Source: Streptomyces sp. NRRL F-6492 (GTDB lineage: Bacteria; Actinomycetota; Actinomycetes; Streptomycetales; Streptomycetaceae). From it: a stretch of DNA of 64,000 nt. Location: NCBI RefSeq assembly GCF_001280125.1, contig NZ_LGEG01000233.1, positions 62,001 through 126,000 of the forward strand, given 5' to 3'. Below, one piece after another: positions 6,584 through 16,943 of the stretch. The notes below the pieces were generated by a model that saw nothing but the letters and a program-made list of their open reading frames with translations, did no database searches and was not told where the DNA came from. Position numbers and translations under genes: made by a program. Positions within the stretch are counted from its first letter, which is position 1, and each line of letters opens with the position of its first letter.

Positions 6584-8431
6584 TCACTCCACGGTCACGG
6601 ACTTGGCCAGGTTGCGCGGCTGGTCGACCTCGTTGCCCCGCGCGGTGGCGAGCTCGCAGGCGAAGACCTGGAGCGGCACCGTGGAGACCAGCGGCTGGAG
6701 CAGCGTAGGCGTGGCGGGGATCCGGACGAGGTGGTCGGCGTACGGGACGACCGTCTCGTCGCCCTCCTCCGCGATCACGATCGTGCGGGCGCCGCGCGCC
6801 CTGATCTCCTGGATGTTGGAGACGATCTTGTCGTGCAGGACGGACCGGCCCTTGGGCGAGGGCACCACGACCACGACCGGCAGGTCCTCCTCGATGAGCG
6901 CGATCGGCCCGTGCTTGAGCTCGCCCGCCGCGAAGCCCTCGGCGTGCATGTACGCCAGCTCCTTGAGCTTCAGGGCGCCCTCCAGGGCCACCGGGTGGCC
7001 GACGTGGCGGCCGAGGAAGAGGACGGTGTCCTTGTGGGCGAGGGAGCGGGCGAGGGCCCGCACCGGCTCCATCGTCTCCAGGACGCGCTCCACCTCGTCG
7101 CCGATGCGGGCGAGTTCGCGCACGACGTCGAGGATCTCGTCGCCCCACTTCGTGCCGCGCACCTGCCCGAGGTAGAGCGCGAGCAGGTAGCAGGCGACGA
7201 GCTGGGTCAGGAAGGCCTTGGTGGAGGCGACGGCGACCTCGGGCCCGGCGTGCGTGTAGAGCACCGCGTCGGACTCGCGCGGGATGGTGGAGCCGTTGGT
7301 GTTGCAGACGGCGAGGACCTTCGCGCCCTGCTCGCGCGCGTGCCGCAGCGCCATCAGGGTGTCCATGGTCTCGCCGGACTGGGAGATCGCGATCACCAGG
7401 GTGCGCGGGCCCAGGATCGGGTCCCGGTAGCGGAACTCGCTGGCCAGCTCGACCTCGCACGGGATCCGGGTCCAGTGCTCGATGGCGTACTTGGCGATGA
7501 GCCCGGCGTGGAAGGCGGTGCCGCACGCGACGACGACGATCTTGTCGGCCTCGCGGAGCACCGTGTCGGGGATGCGCACCTCGTCGAGGGTGAGCCGCCC
7601 GGAGGCGTCGATCCGGCCGAGGAGGGTGTCGGCGACGGCCTTGGGCTGCTCGGCGATCTCCTTGAGCATGAAGTGGTCGTAGCCGCCCTTCTCGGCGGCG
7701 GAGGCGTCCCAGTCGACGTGGTAGGCCCGCACCTCGGCGGGCACCCCGTCGAAGTCGGTGACGGTGACGCCCTCCCGGGTCAGCTCGACGACCTGGTCCT
7801 GGCCCAGCTCGATCGCGGCGCGGGTGTGGGCGATGAAGGCGGAGACGTCGGAGGCGAGGAAGTTCTCGCCCTCGCCGACGCCGACGACGAGCGGGGAGTT
7901 GCGGCGGGCGCCGACGACGGTGCCCGGCTGGTCGGCGTGCACGGCGACCAGGGTGAACGCCCCGTCGAGCCGCCGGCACACGAGCCGCATGGACTCCGCC
8001 AGGTCCCCGGTGGAGGAGAACTCCTCGGCGAGGAGGTGCGCGACGACCTCGGTGTCCGTCTCGGACGCCAGGTCGTGGCCGCGCTCCGCCAGCTCCCCGC
8101 GCAGGGCGGCGAAGTTCTCGATGATGCCGTTGTGGACGACGGCGACCCGCCCGGCGTTGTCCAGGTGCGGGTGCGCGTTGGCGTCGGTCGGGCCGCCGTG
8201 GGTCGCCCAGCGGGTGTGCCCCACCCCCACGGAGCCGCCGGGCAGCGGCCGTTCGGCCAGCTCCTTCTCCAGGTTGACGAGCTTGCCCGCCCGCTTGGCC
8301 GCGGCGAGCCCCCCGTCGGAGAGCACCGCGACACCGGCCGAGTCGTAGCCCCGGTATTCGAGCCGCCTGAGGCCCGCGACCACCACATCAAGCGCCGGCT
8401 GACCGCCGACGTATCCCACGATTCCGCACAT
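6584..8431 (-). CDS. glmS: Glutamine--fructose-6-phosphate aminotransferase (isomerizing)
   Basis: GlmS makes glucosamine-6-phosphate from fructose-6-phosphate and glutamine, the first step to UDP-GlcNAc. The 615-residue protein has Cys2 as the glutaminase nucleophile ([10 protein letters not shown]), the class II amidotransferase domain to about residue 225 and two SIS domains behind it ([23 protein letters not shown]), ending KSVTVE as GlmS does. Together with glmM at 11.5 kb it covers two steps of the same pathway. A terminator-like hairpin lies upstream, so it likely has its own promoter. Confidence 0.95.
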   Translation of the reverse strand: MCGIVGYVGGQPALDVVVAGLRRLEYRGYDSAGVAVLSDGGLAAAKRAGKLVNLEKELAERPLPGGSVGVGHTRWATHGGPTDANAHPHLDNAGRVAVVHNGIIENFAALRGELAERGHDLASETDTEVVAHLLAEEFSSTGDLAESMRLVCRRLDGAFTLVAVHADQPGTVVGARRNSPLVVGVGEGENFLASDVSAFIAHTRAAIELGQDQVVELTREGVTVTDFDGVPAEVRAYHVDWDASAAEKGGYDHFMLKEIAEQPKAVADTLLGRIDASGRLTLDEVRIPDTVLREADKIVVVACGTAFHAGLIAKYAIEHWTRIPCEVELASEFRYRDPILGPRTLVIAISQSGETMDTLMALRHAREQGAKVLAVCNTNGSTIPRESDAVLYTHAGPEVAVASTKAFLTQLVACYLLALYLGQVRGTKWGDEILDVVRELARIGDEVERVLETMEPVRALARSLAHKDTVLFLGRHVGHPVALEGALKLKELAYMHAEGFAAGELKHGPIALIEEDLPVVVVVPSPKGRSVLHDKIVSNIQEIRARGARTIVIAEEGDETVVPYADHLVRIPATPTLLQPLVSTVPLQVFACELATARGNEVDQPRNLAKSVTVE

Positions 8432-8460
8432 GTCGGAAGACTACGGCGCGACCCGGCCCA

Positions 8461-8490
8461 CCGGACGGAGCCGACACGGGCTCCGTCCGG
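8461..8490 (-). terminator. Terminator of the lipoprotein gene
   Basis: A 12-bp perfect stem (8461-8472 with 8479-8490) around gacacg lies 25 bp beyond the lipoprotein stop and 30 bp before glmS. GC-only stem without T-run, as is common in Streptomyces. Confidence 0.6.
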
Positions 8491-8515
8491 CGGGACGGGC
8501 GGGGTCCCGGCGGCG

Positions 8516-9262
8516 TCAGCCCAGCTTCTTCGCCTGGGCCTCGATCACGGCCTTCGGGAGCTCCTTGACCTCGCCGCCGAAGCTGATCGTGGAGAACGAG
8601 GCCAGCGTGTTGCCCCGGCGGAAGGCGACCAGCTTGGTGACGAACTTCTCGCCGTCCACGTCCGAGGTCACCGTCCAGGCGAGCGCCTCCTCGCCCGCGG
8701 ACAGCGTCTCCGGCGCCACCTCGGTGACCTTCGCCTTCTCGCCCTCGCCGGTGATCGTGAAGCCGCCCGCGCAGTCGGTCCCGGCCGTCTTCAGGGAGGC
8801 GAAGGCCTGCTGGGCGCCCTGCCCCTCGTACGAGCCGAGCGTCACGCCCGTGACCGGCGCGGCGAGCGCCCCCAGGGCGTCCTCCGGCGAGCCCGTCTTC
8901 TTGGGCACCTCGATGGCCTTGCGCTGCGCGGACGCGGCCGGGCCGCCGGTCGCGATGAACGACATGGCGTCGGCCAGCGGCTTGCAGGAGGCCTTGTCGG
9001 TGGAGACGGTCTCGGGCTTCACCACGTCGGTGGCCTTGGCCTTCTGCACCTGGTGGCCGGGCAGGTCGGCCTGCTCGACGATCAGCTTCTCCAGCTCGGC
9101 GGCGGACAGCGCCTCGGCGGCGGGGGCGGCGGTGGCGGAGGCGCTCGGCGCCGCGGAGCCCTTGCCGGAGTCCGTGCCCTTGTCACCGCCGCAGGCGGTG
9201 GCGAGCAGGGCGAGGGAGACGGCGGTGGTGGCGACGGCGACGGTGCGGATGGACGTACGCAT
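8516..9262 (-). CDS. Secreted lipoprotein of unknown function
   Basis: This 248-residue protein starts [20 protein letters not shown] and has a lipobox ending LLATAC with Cys24, so it should be lipidated and anchored outside the membrane. A Gly/Ser/Ala linker follows to about residue 50, then a soluble domain with two spaced Cys (in ASCKPLAD and TDCAGGF) that may form a disulfide. I do not recognise a family with known activity. ATG 9262 is chosen because it starts the signal peptide; the frame remains open further upstream. It is divergent from coaA. Confidence 0.8.
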   Translation of the reverse strand: MRTSIRTVAVATTAVSLALLATACGGDKGTDSGKGSAAPSASATAAPAAEALSAAELEKLIVEQADLPGHQVQKAKATDVVKPETVSTDKASCKPLADAMSFIATGGPAASAQRKAIEVPKKTGSPEDALGALAAPVTGVTLGSYEGQGAQQAFASLKTAGTDCAGGFTITGEGEKAKVTEVAPETLSAGEEALAWTVTSDVDGEKFVTKLVAFRRGNTLASFSTISFGGEVKELPKAVIEAQAKKLG

Positions 9263-9434
9263 GCGTGGTGGCTCTCTGCTTCTCTTCGTGCCGCCGGACG
9301 GCGGCTCCCCCCGCGTGAGACCAGGTGCACGCGGCAGGGGACATGATCGCCCAGGTCCGCGAGGACGACCAGCCCTTTTGCCGCGTGACCGACCCCACCA
9401 CCCACGGCGGCCCCCGGTCCCCGACAATGGCGGT

Positions 9435-10466
9435 GTGATCACTTCGCCGCCACGAAGCGCCCGCGGGGATGGCCCCGGGGACGGGCACCAGGGCCCCCGC
9501 AACGGAAACGGACACCGCCGTCCGTCCGAGGCGACCCCGTACGTCGACCTCACCCGGGCCGAGTGGAGCGCCCTGCGCGACAAGACCCCGCTGCCCCTCA
9601 CCGCCGAGGAGGTCGAGCGGCTCCGCGGACTCGGGGACGTCATCGACCTCGACGAGGTGCGGGACGTCTACCTGCCGCTGTCCCGGCTGCTCAACCTGTA
9701 CGTGCAGGCCACCAGCGGTCTGCGCGGCGCCCTGAACACCTTCCTCGGCGAGAGCGCCGAGCAGCGCGGCACCCCCTTCGTCATAGGGGTCGCCGGCTCG
9801 GTCGCCGTCGGCAAGTCGACGGTCTCCCGCCTCCTCCAGGCACTGCTCGCCCGCTGGCCGGAGCACCCGCGCGTGGAGCTGGTGACCACGGACGCCTTCC
9901 TCTACCCGATGGAGGAGCTGAAGGCGCGCGGCCTGATGTCCCGCAAGGGCTTCCCCGAGTCGTACGACCGCCGGGCCCTGACCCGGTTCGTCGCGGACGT
10001 CAAGGCGGGCAAGGACGAGGTCACCGCGCCGGTCTACTCGCACCTGATCTACGACCGGGTGCCCGGCGAGCGGCTCGTCGTCCGCCGCCCGGACGTCCTG
10101 ATCGTGGAGGGCCTGAACGTCCTCCAGCCCGCCCTGCCCGGCAAGGACGGCCGGACCCGCGTCGGCCTCGCCGACTACTTCGACTTCTCGGTGTACGTGG
10201 ACGCGCGGACGGAGGACATCGAGCGCTGGTACCTGAACCGCTTCCGCAAGCTGCGCGACACCGCGTTCCAGGACCCCTCCTCGTACTTCCGCCGCTACAC
10301 CCAGGTCTCCGAGGAGGAGGCCTTCGACTACGCCCGCACCATGTGGCGGACCGTCAACAAGGTCAACCTGCTGGAGAACGTGGCGCCCACGCGCGGCCGG
10401 GCGACCCTCGTGGTCCGCAAGGGCCCCGACCACAAGGTGCAGAAGCTGAGCCTGCGCAAGCTCTGA
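9435..10466 (+). CDS. coaA: Type I pantothenate kinase
   Basis: CoaA phosphorylates pantothenate, the first and regulated step of coenzyme A synthesis. The 343-residue protein has the P-loop [12 protein letters not shown] (118-129), VTTDAFLYP and [10 protein letters not shown], all characteristic of the prokaryotic type I enzyme. GTG 9435 gives an N-terminus of about 35 low-complexity residues before [19 protein letters not shown], which is where the conserved protein begins. No Shine-Dalgarno is visible, so the exact start is uncertain by several codons. Confidence 0.94.
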   Translation: MITSPPRSARGDGPGDGHQGPRNGNGHRRPSEATPYVDLTRAEWSALRDKTPLPLTAEEVERLRGLGDVIDLDEVRDVYLPLSRLLNLYVQATSGLRGALNTFLGESAEQRGTPFVIGVAGSVAVGKSTVSRLLQALLARWPEHPRVELVTTDAFLYPMEELKARGLMSRKGFPESYDRRALTRFVADVKAGKDEVTAPVYSHLIYDRVPGERLVVRRPDVLIVEGLNVLQPALPGKDGRTRVGLADYFDFSVYVDARTEDIERWYLNRFRKLRDTAFQDPSSYFRRYTQVSEEEAFDYARTMWRTVNKVNLLENVAPTRGRATLVVRKGPDHKVQKLSLRKL

Positions 10467-10495
10467 ACCGCCGCAGGGCTCCGTAGGCTCTGCGC

Positions 10496-11449
10496 ATGCT
10501 GCATCTGCGGATGATCGTCCCGCCCGACCGCACCCGGGCCGCGACCGACCTGATCGAGTCGACCGTCGGGACCGCCCATCTGGTGGTCCTGCCCGGCGCG
10601 GCCCGCGACCCGGCCGGGGACGTGGTGACGTGCGACGTGGCCCGCGAGGCGGGCGACGAGCTCCTCCGCGAGCTGCGCGGCCTCGGGATCGTCCGGGACG
10701 GCTCCATCGCCGTCCAGGACATCGACCTGTCGCTGTCCGAGCGGGCCGACGCCGCCGAGCGGGAGGCGCCCGGCGAGGCCGCCGACGCGGTGCTCTGGGA
10801 GGAGCTCACCGAGGCGACGCACGAGGAGTCGACGCTCTCGGCCACGTACTGCGCGTTCATGGTCCTGGCCACGATGCTCGCGGCCTGCGGCGTCGTCCTG
10901 GACAACGCGATCCTGATCGTGGGCGCGATGGCGGTCGGTCCGGAGTTCGGCCCGCTCGCCGGGATCTGCACGGCGGTGGTGCGGCGGGCCCCGAGGCTGG
11001 CCGCGCGCTCGCTGCTCGCGCTGTTCGTGGGCTTCGCGGTGGCGATCGCGGCCACCACGCTGTTCAGCATGGCGATGGACGCGCTCGACCTGTTCAGCCG
11101 GGCCCAGCTGGAGGCGGAGCGCCCCAACACCCGCTTCATCTGGCAGCCGGACCCGTTCTCCTTCGTCGTGGCGCTGCTCGCCGGCGCGGCCGGCACGCTC
11201 TCCCTGACCTCCGCCAAGTCGGGGGCCCTGGTGGGCGTGGCGATCTCGGTGACGACGGTCCCGGCGGGCGCGAACGCGGCCGTGGCGCTCGCCTACGGCG
11301 ACCTGGGCCAGATGGGCGGCTCGGTCGAGCAGCTCGCGCTCAACCTCTTCGGCATCGTCCTCGCCGGGACGGCGACGCTGTACGCGCAGCGGGCCCTGTG
11401 GGACACCCAGCGCGGCCGCTGGCGCCGCCCGTCGCGCAAGGACCGCTGA
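10496..11449 (+). CDS. DUF389 family integral membrane protein
   Basis: The 317-residue protein has a soluble N-terminal domain (about 1-105) and then five to six hydrophobic helices, with the DUF389 hallmark stretch GVVLDNAILIVGAMAVGPEFGPLAG. The family is widespread in bacteria and archaea and has no established function. A TAGGCT hexamer ends 8 nt before the ATG and there is no Shine-Dalgarno, so translation may be leaderless. It starts 29 bp after coaA but could be transcribed separately. Confidence 0.85.
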   Translation: MLHLRMIVPPDRTRAATDLIESTVGTAHLVVLPGAARDPAGDVVTCDVAREAGDELLRELRGLGIVRDGSIAVQDIDLSLSERADAAEREAPGEAADAVLWEELTEATHEESTLSATYCAFMVLATMLAACGVVLDNAILIVGAMAVGPEFGPLAGICTAVVRRAPRLAARSLLALFVGFAVAIAATTLFSMAMDALDLFSRAQLEAERPNTRFIWQPDPFSFVVALLAGAAGTLSLTSAKSGALVGVAISVTTVPAGANAAVALAYGDLGQMGGSVEQLALNLFGIVLAGTATLYAQRALWDTQRGRWRRPSRKDR

Positions 11450-11490
11450 GGGAAGAGGGCCGCCGACGGGAGAAGGCCGCCGACGGAAGA

Positions 11491-11529
11491 GGGCCCCGCC
11501 GTACCGGAGTCCGGTGCGACGGGGCCCTT
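11491..11529. terminator. Bidirectional terminator between the DUF389 gene and glmM
   Basis: AGGGCCCCG (11491-11499) pairs with CGGGGCCCT (11521-11529), with a second hairpin ACCGGA-g-TCCGGT nested in the loop. It lies between two converging genes and suits both. The plus-strand lead-in carries two further copies of GGCCGCCGACGG. Confidence 0.65.
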
Positions 11530-11553
11530 CCGCATGACGGTGCCTCAGAAAGG

Positions 11554-12912
11554 CTAGCCCAGCGCGGACTTCACGACGTCCGCGAGGCGCTGCGCGACCG
11601 ACCGGGCCTGCTCGATGTCGGCGGCCTCGACCATGACGCGGACCAGCGGCTCGGTGCCCGAGGAGCGGAGCAGCACCCGGCCCGTCGAGCCGAGCTCGCG
11701 CTCGGCCTCGGCGACGGCGGCGGCCAGATCGCCGGAGGTGGTGACGCGCGACTTGTCGACGTCCTTCACGTTGATGAGGATCTGCGGCAGCCGCTCCATC
11801 ACGCCGGCGAGGTCCGCGAGGGACTTGCCGGTGGCGGCGACCCGGGCGGCCAGCATGAGGCCGGTGAGGGTGCCGTCGCCGGTGGTGGCGTGGTCGAGCA
11901 CGATGACGTGGCCCGACTGCTCGCCGCCGAGCGCGTAGCCGTGCTGCTTCATGGACTCCAGGACGTAGCGGTCGCCGACCGCCGTCTGGACGAGGTTCAG
12001 GCCCTCGCGCTCCATGGCGAGCTTGAAGCCCAGGTTGGACATGACGGTCGCGACGACCGTGTCGCCGCGCAGGGTGCCGGCCTCGCGCATGGCGAGGGCG
12101 AGCACGGCGAGGATCTGGTCGCCGTCGACCTCGTTGCCCGCCGCGTCCACGGCGAGGCAGCGGTCGGCGTCGCCGTCGTGCGCGATGCCCAGGTCGGCGC
12201 CGTGCTCGACCACGGCGGCCCGGAGCGGCTCCAGGTGGGTGGAGCCGCAGCCGTCGTTGATGTTGAGGCCGTCCGGCCGGGCGCCGATGGTGACGACCTC
12301 GGCGCCGGCGCGGGCGAAGGCCTCGGGCGAGACGCGGGAGGCGGCGCCGTGGGCCTCGTCCAGGACGACCTTCAGACCGTCGAGCCGGTTGGGGAGGACC
12401 GCGATGAGGTGGGCGACGTACGTGTCGAAGCCCTCGTCGTAGTCGCGGACGCGGCCGACGCCGGCACCGGTCGGACGGTCCCAGGGGGCGCCCGTGCGGT
12501 GCTCCTCGTACACGGCTTCGATCTTGTCCTCCAGTTCGTCGGCCAGCTTGTGGCCGCCGCGCGCGAAGAACTTGATGCCGTTGTCGGGCATGGCGTTGTG
12601 GCTCGCGGAGAGCATCACGCCGAGGTCGGCGCCGAGGACGCCGGTGAGGTGGGCCACGGCCGGGGTGGGCAGGACGCCGACGCGCAGCACGTCGACTCCG
12701 GCGCTGGCGAGGCCGGCCACGACGGCGGCCTCCAGGAACTCTCCGGACGCGCGCGGGTCGCGGCCGACCACGGCGGTCGGCCGATGGCCCGCGAAGGTGC
12801 CCGCCTCGGCGAGCACGTGCGCCGCCGCCACGGAGAGGCCGAGCGCCAGCTCCGCCGTCAGATCCGCGTTGGCGACGCCGCGTACGCCGTCCGTGCCGAA
12901 GAGTCGTCCCAC
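11554..12912 (-). CDS. glmM: Phosphoglucosamine mutase
   Basis: GlmM converts glucosamine-6-phosphate to glucosamine-1-phosphate on the way to UDP-GlcNAc. The 452-residue protein shows the phosphoserine loop [12 protein letters not shown] (Ser104), the Mg site DGDAD (246-250) and the phosphate-binding [14 protein letters not shown] near the end. GTG 12912 has GGAGGA 6 nt upstream and gives [12 protein letters not shown], the family start. It lies only about 50 bp behind the rpsI terminator, so it either has a promoter there or uses read-through from rplM-rpsI. Confidence 0.96.
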   Translation of the reverse strand: MGRLFGTDGVRGVANADLTAELALGLSVAAAHVLAEAGTFAGHRPTAVVGRDPRASGEFLEAAVVAGLASAGVDVLRVGVLPTPAVAHLTGVLGADLGVMLSASHNAMPDNGIKFFARGGHKLADELEDKIEAVYEEHRTGAPWDRPTGAGVGRVRDYDEGFDTYVAHLIAVLPNRLDGLKVVLDEAHGAASRVSPEAFARAGAEVVTIGARPDGLNINDGCGSTHLEPLRAAVVEHGADLGIAHDGDADRCLAVDAAGNEVDGDQILAVLALAMREAGTLRGDTVVATVMSNLGFKLAMEREGLNLVQTAVGDRYVLESMKQHGYALGGEQSGHVIVLDHATTGDGTLTGLMLAARVAATGKSLADLAGVMERLPQILINVKDVDKSRVTTSGDLAAAVAEAERELGSTGRVLLRSSGTEPLVRVMVEAADIEQARSVAQRLADVVKSALG

Positions 12913-12958
12913 AGCTGTCCTCCGAGAATGCGTGCCCGAGCTTATGAAAGAGCGTATG

Positions 12959-13005
12959 AAAAAACGTACGCCCCGACGGCACGGGCAGTGCCGCCGGGGC
13001 GTACG
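12959..13005 (-). terminator. Intrinsic terminator of rplM-rpsI
   Basis: CGTACGCCCCG (12965-12975) pairs with CGGGGCGTACG (12995-13005), the stem continues with GGCAC/GTGCC, and the minus strand follows with six T residues: a full rho-independent terminator 21 bp after the rpsI stop. Confidence 0.85.
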
Positions 13006-13026
13006 GAATGCAGACCGAGCAGGCGA

Positions 13027-13539
13027 TTAACGCTTGCTGTACTGCGGGGCCTTGCGGGCCTTCTTGAGACCGGCCTTCTTGCGCTCGACCGCACGGTCGT
13101 CGCGGGAGAGGAAGCCGGCCTTCTTCAGCGCCGGGCGGTTGTTCTCGACGTCCGCCTCGTTCAGCGCACGGGCCACGCCGAGGCGCAGGGCGCCGGCCTG
13201 ACCGGAGACACCGCCACCCGCGATGCGGGCGATGACGTCGTAGCGGTTGTCGAGCTCGAGCACCTTGAAGGGCTCGTTGACTTCCTGCTGGTGCACCTTG
13301 TTGGGGAAGTAGTCCTCAAGGGTGCGACCGTTGATCTTCCACTTGCCGGTGCCCGGAACGATCCGGACGCGGGCGATGGCGTTCTTGCGACGGCCCAGGC
13401 CGGCGGCCGGCTGCGGGTCGCCGAAGCGGGACGCGAGCGACTCGGAGGTGTACTCACCCTCGACGAGCTCGGTCTCGGTGGTGTACTCCTCGACGCCCTC
13501 GAACTCGTCGACGGGGGTCTCGGGGGTGGTCTCGGCCAC
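13027..13539 (-). CDS. rpsI: 30S ribosomal protein S9
   Basis: S9 binds 16S rRNA in the 30S head; its C-terminal tail (…[12 protein letters not shown]) reaches the P-site tRNA anticodon. The 170-residue protein has an acidic N-terminal extension of about 40 residues typical of streptomycetes, then [19 protein letters not shown] and [20 protein letters not shown] 13539 follows GAGGAGC at 5 nt. It is 44 bp downstream of rplM in the usual rplM-rpsI operon. Confidence 0.97.
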   Translation of the reverse strand: MAETTPETPVDEFEGVEEYTTETELVEGEYTSESLASRFGDPQPAAGLGRRKNAIARVRIVPGTGKWKINGRTLEDYFPNKVHQQEVNEPFKVLELDNRYDVIARIAGGGVSGQAGALRLGVARALNEADVENNRPALKKAGFLSRDDRAVERKKAGLKKARKAPQYSKR

Positions 13540-13583
13540 GATGCTCCTCAGATTTCTTTCGTTCTTAGGGGGTGTGGCCGGAA

Positions 13584-14027
13584 CTACTGCGCGACCTGGG
13601 TGATCTCGAACGGGACCGGCTGCTGAGCAGCGTGCGGGTGGTTCTCGCCCGCGTAGACCTTCAGCTTCGAGAGCATCTGACGGCCCAGGGTGTTCTTGGG
13701 GATCATGCCCTTGATGGCCTTCTCGACGGCCTTCTCGGGGTTCTTGGACAGCAGCTCGTCGTAGCGGACGGAGCGCAGACCGCCCGGGAAGCCGGAGTGG
13801 CGGTACGCCAGCTTCTGGGTCTTCTTGTTGCCGGACAGGTGGACCTTGTCGGCGTTGATGATGATGACGAAGTCGCCCATGTCCATGTGGGGGGCGTACA
13901 CCGGCTTGTGCTTGCCTCGGAGGAGGTTCGCGGCCGTGGTCGCCAGACGGCCCAGGACGATGTCCTGCGCGTCGATGATGTGCCACTGGCGAGTGACATC
14001 GCCGGGCTTGGGGCTGTACGTACGCAC
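13584..14027 (-). CDS. rplM: 50S ribosomal protein L13
   Basis: L13 is an early-assembly 23S rRNA-binding protein. The 147-residue sequence with [27 protein letters not shown] and [21 protein letters not shown] is diagnostic. The start codon is GTG at 14027 with a weak GAAGG upstream. It heads the rplM-rpsI operon, driven by the promoter at 14206-14235. Confidence 0.97.
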   Translation of the reverse strand: MRTYSPKPGDVTRQWHIIDAQDIVLGRLATTAANLLRGKHKPVYAPHMDMGDFVIIINADKVHLSGNKKTQKLAYRHSGFPGGLRSVRYDELLSKNPEKAVEKAIKGMIPKNTLGRQMLSKLKVYAGENHPHAAQQPVPFEITQVAQ

Positions 14028-14205
14028 TTCGTAGCCTTCGCTTCTTCAGTGGATGGAGTCCAGACACACCTGAAGCGATCATGCAGCTGGGGCCTGCACT
14101 GCCGGGACGCCGCCCGTATGCGAGCCACTGGTAACTGCTCCAGGGAACCTGCGCAGGAGGCCCTTCGCGTGAGAACGACGAAGCCACTACGCATAACAAA
14201 CCGCA

Positions 14206-14235
14206 ACAGTACCCGCGCCCCCCCGGACGGGTCAA
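14206..14235 (-). promoter_or_regulatory. rplM-rpsI promoter
   Basis: TTGACC (14230-14235), an 18-bp spacer and TACTGT (14206-14211) on the minus strand match a sigma HrdB promoter. The transcript would begin near 14199, leaving a leader of about 170 nt. The remainder of this gap is that leader; it contains short inverted repeats but no recognised element. The -35 lies only 13 bp past the stop of the upstream ABC-F gene. Confidence 0.65.
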
Positions 14236-14247
14236 AACGCGCGGGCC

Positions 14248-15870
14248 CTACCGCGCCCGGTCGACCCGCCGCTCGTCCCACACCGGCTCGGTGGTCTCCC
14301 GCACGACCCCGTCGGAGCCGAAGACCAGATAGCGGTCGAAGCTCTTCGCGAACCACCGGTCGTGCGTGACGGCCATCACCGTCCCCTCGTACGACTCCAG
14401 ACCGTCCTGGAGCGCCTCGGCCGACTCCAGGTCCAGGTTGTCCGTCGGCTCGTCGAGGAGCAGCGCGGTCGTCCCCGCCAGTTCGAGCAGCAGGATCTGG
14501 AACCGGGCCTGCTGGCCGCCCGAGAGCTTGTCGAAGGGCTGGTCGCCCTGGCGCTCCAGCTCGTACCGGCGCAGCACGGACATCGCCCCGCCCCGGTCCT
14601 TGGAGTGCTCGGTCCACAGGATGTCGACGAGCGGGCGCCCGGCCAGCTCCGGGTGGGCGTGGGTCTGCGCGAAGTGGCCGGGCACGACCCGGGCGCCCAG
14701 CTTCCACGTCCCGGTGTGCGCGACCGAGTCGTCCCCGGCGAGCAGCCGCAGGAAGTGCGACTTGCCGGAGCCGTTCGAGCCGAGGACGGCGACCCGCTCC
14801 CCGTAGAAGACCTCCAGCGAGAACGGCTTCATCAGACCGGTCAGCTCAAGGTTCTCGCAGGTCACGGCCCGGACCCCGGTCCGTCCTCCGCGCAGCCGCA
14901 TCCGGATGTCCTGCTCGCGCGGCGGCTCCGGCGGCGGCCCGGCCTCCTCGAACTTCCGCAGCCGGGTCTGCGCCGCCGCGTACCGCGAGGCCAGCTCGTG
15001 GCTGATCGAGGCCGCCTGCCGCAGGTTCACCACGAGCTTCTTCAGCTGGGCGTGCTTCTCCTCCCAGCGCCGCTTCAGCTCCTCGAAGCGGGCGAACCGC
15101 TCCCGCCGCGCGTCGTGGAAGGTGTCGAAGCCGCCGCCGTGCACCCACACGTCCGAACCGGCCGGGCCGGGCTCGACCGCGACGATCTTCTGCGCGGCCC
15201 GGGAGAGCAGCTCCCGGTCGTGGGAGATGAAGAGCACGGTCTTGCGGGTCTCCCGCAGCCGCTCCTCCAGCCACCGCTTGCCGGGCACGTCGAGGTAGTT
15301 GTCCGGCTCGTCCAGGAGCAGCACCTCGTCGGGGCCGCGCAGCAGCGCTTCGAGCACCAGCCGCTTCTGCTCGCCGCCGGAGAGCGTCCGGGCCTCCCGG
15401 AACTGCGCCTTGTCGTACGGGACGCCGAGCGCGGCCGTGGTGCAGATGTCCCAGAGGGTCTCCGCCTCGTACCCCTGCACCTCGGCCCAGTCGGAGAGCG
15501 CCTGCGCGTACGCCATCTGCGCGGCCTCGTCGTCGACGGTCATGATCAGGTGCTCGGCCTCGTCGACCGCCTTCGCGGCCTCCCGGATCCGGGGCTGCGC
15601 GACCGAGACGAGCAGGTCGCGGACGGTCGAGCCGTCCCGTACGGAGCCGACGAACTGCGACATCACGCCGAGGCCGCCGCTGACGGTGACGGAGCCGCCG
15701 TGCGGCTTGAGCTCTCCGGCGATCATCCGGAGCAGCGTGGTCTTTCCGGCGCCGTTGGCCCCGACGAGGGCGACGACGGCCCCCTCCCCCACCCGGAAGG
15801 AGGCGTCCCCGAGCAGGACCCTCCCGTCGGGAAGGTAGTACTCCAGATGTGCGGCCTCGACGTGTCCCAT
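14248..15870 (-). CDS. ABC-F family ATP-binding protein
   Basis: This 540-residue protein has two ABC ATPase domains and no membrane segment. Domain 1 has GANGAGKTT (37-45), LSGGEQKR and LLLDEPDNYLD; domain 2 has GSNGSGKS, LSGGQQAR and LLLDEPTDNLD, joined by a charged linker rich in Arg/Lys/Glu. ABC-F proteins act on the ribosome as translation factors or protect it from antibiotics; the sequence alone does not say which this is. Start ATG 15870 (MGHVEAAHLEYYLPDGR) is preferred over 15879; neither has a Shine-Dalgarno. Confidence 0.9.
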   Translation of the reverse strand: MGHVEAAHLEYYLPDGRVLLGDASFRVGEGAVVALVGANGAGKTTLLRMIAGELKPHGGSVTVSGGLGVMSQFVGSVRDGSTVRDLLVSVAQPRIREAAKAVDEAEHLIMTVDDEAAQMAYAQALSDWAEVQGYEAETLWDICTTAALGVPYDKAQFREARTLSGGEQKRLVLEALLRGPDEVLLLDEPDNYLDVPGKRWLEERLRETRKTVLFISHDRELLSRAAQKIVAVEPGPAGSDVWVHGGGFDTFHDARRERFARFEELKRRWEEKHAQLKKLVVNLRQAASISHELASRYAAAQTRLRKFEEAGPPPEPPREQDIRMRLRGGRTGVRAVTCENLELTGLMKPFSLEVFYGERVAVLGSNGSGKSHFLRLLAGDDSVAHTGTWKLGARVVPGHFAQTHAHPELAGRPLVDILWTEHSKDRGGAMSVLRRYELERQGDQPFDKLSGGQQARFQILLLELAGTTALLLDEPTDNLDLESAEALQDGLESYEGTVMAVTHDRWFAKSFDRYLVFGSDGVVRETTEPVWDERRVDRAR

Positions 15871-15926
15871 GAGGTGCATTGTCGCCGCCCGCGTCGGCCC
15901 GGCCCAACCGGTTTAGGATGCGCGGC

Positions 15927-16943
15927 ATGAGCTTTGGGGGACCGCAGTGGCCGCAGGAGCCGCCGCAACAGGGGCAGCAGGGGTACGGCGAGCAGGGCCA
16001 GGGGCACGGGCAGCAGCCCGGCGGCCACGGGCAGCAGGGGTACGGGCAGGGCCAGGGGTACGGGCAGGGGGCGGGCGGCTACGGCTACCCCGGCCCTCAG
16101 GGCAGCAGCGCTCCGGCCCCCTTCCCCGGCCCGCAGGGCGGCGGCCCCACCCCCGACTGGAGCGCCCTGGCCGACGCCTCGGCCTCCCGCAACCGCCGCA
16201 GGCGCCGGCTGATGATCGGCGGCGGCGTCCTGGCCACCCTGGTCGTCGGCGCGGTCGTCGCCACCGCCGTGGTGGCCAGCGGCACGAAGGACGACACCGC
16301 CGGGAAGGGCGGCGGGACCCCCACCGCCTCGGCCTCCCCCACCGAGGCCCCCACCCCCGAGCCGACGTTCTCCTCGGTGGCGCCGCCGCCCCCGCCGAAC
16401 CCGAAGGACTACATCTCGGACCCGAAGAAGGACAAGGCCCCGCTCACCGCCGAGGGCCTCTTCCCGGGCAGGAAGCTGACCATGAGCGGCCGCCCGTACA
16501 AGAAGGGCGCGACCTCCGCCACGACGAACTGCGCGGCCGTCACCCAGGGCGGCCTCGGCACCGTCCTGAAGAGGAACGGCTGCCGGGAGGTGCTCCGCGC
16601 CACCTACGTGAGGGACGGCGTGGCGGTCACCGTCGGCGTCGCCGTCTTCCCCTCCGAGGCCGCGGCCCTCAAGGCGAAGGGCCAGGCCACCGGCGGCGTC
16701 GCCCCCCTGGTCGGCGCGGGCGTGGGCGACTTCTGCCACGCCACGGTCTGCCTGCGCCGGTCGAACTCGATCGGCCGGTACGCCTACTTCACCCAGGCCG
16801 GCTTCACCAGCGGCAGGAAGGTCACCAAGGCCGACCAGGGCGTCTTCCGGGCCAGCGACGACCTCGGCACCTTCGCCTTCAACCAGATCTACGCCCGCGG
16901 GCGCGCCCAGGCCTCAGCAGCAGCCGGCGCTCCCGGGCAGTGA
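15927..16943 (+). CDS. Membrane-anchored protein with Gln/Gly-rich cytoplasmic tail
   Basis: The 338-residue protein begins with about 70 residues of Gln/Gly/Tyr/Pro low complexity (repeats of GQQGYGQ type), a basic stretch RNRRRRR, one transmembrane helix (about residues 98-118), a Thr/Pro/Ala linker and an extracellular domain with several Cys. The layout is common among actinobacterial proteins displayed at the membrane; the function is unknown. TAGGAT ends 7 nt before ATG 15927, compatible with a leaderless transcript. Its 3' end overlaps truA by 30 bp, tail to tail. Confidence 0.75.
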   Translation: MSFGGPQWPQEPPQQGQQGYGEQGQGHGQQPGGHGQQGYGQGQGYGQGAGGYGYPGPQGSSAPAPFPGPQGGGPTPDWSALADASASRNRRRRRLMIGGGVLATLVVGAVVATAVVASGTKDDTAGKGGGTPTASASPTEAPTPEPTFSSVAPPPPPNPKDYISDPKKDKAPLTAEGLFPGRKLTMSGRPYKKGATSATTNCAAVTQGGLGTVLKRNGCREVLRATYVRDGVAVTVGVAVFPSEAAALKAKGQATGGVAPLVGAGVGDFCHATVCLRRSNSIGRYAYFTQAGFTSGRKVTKADQGVFRASDDLGTFAFNQIYARGRAQASAAAGAPGQ

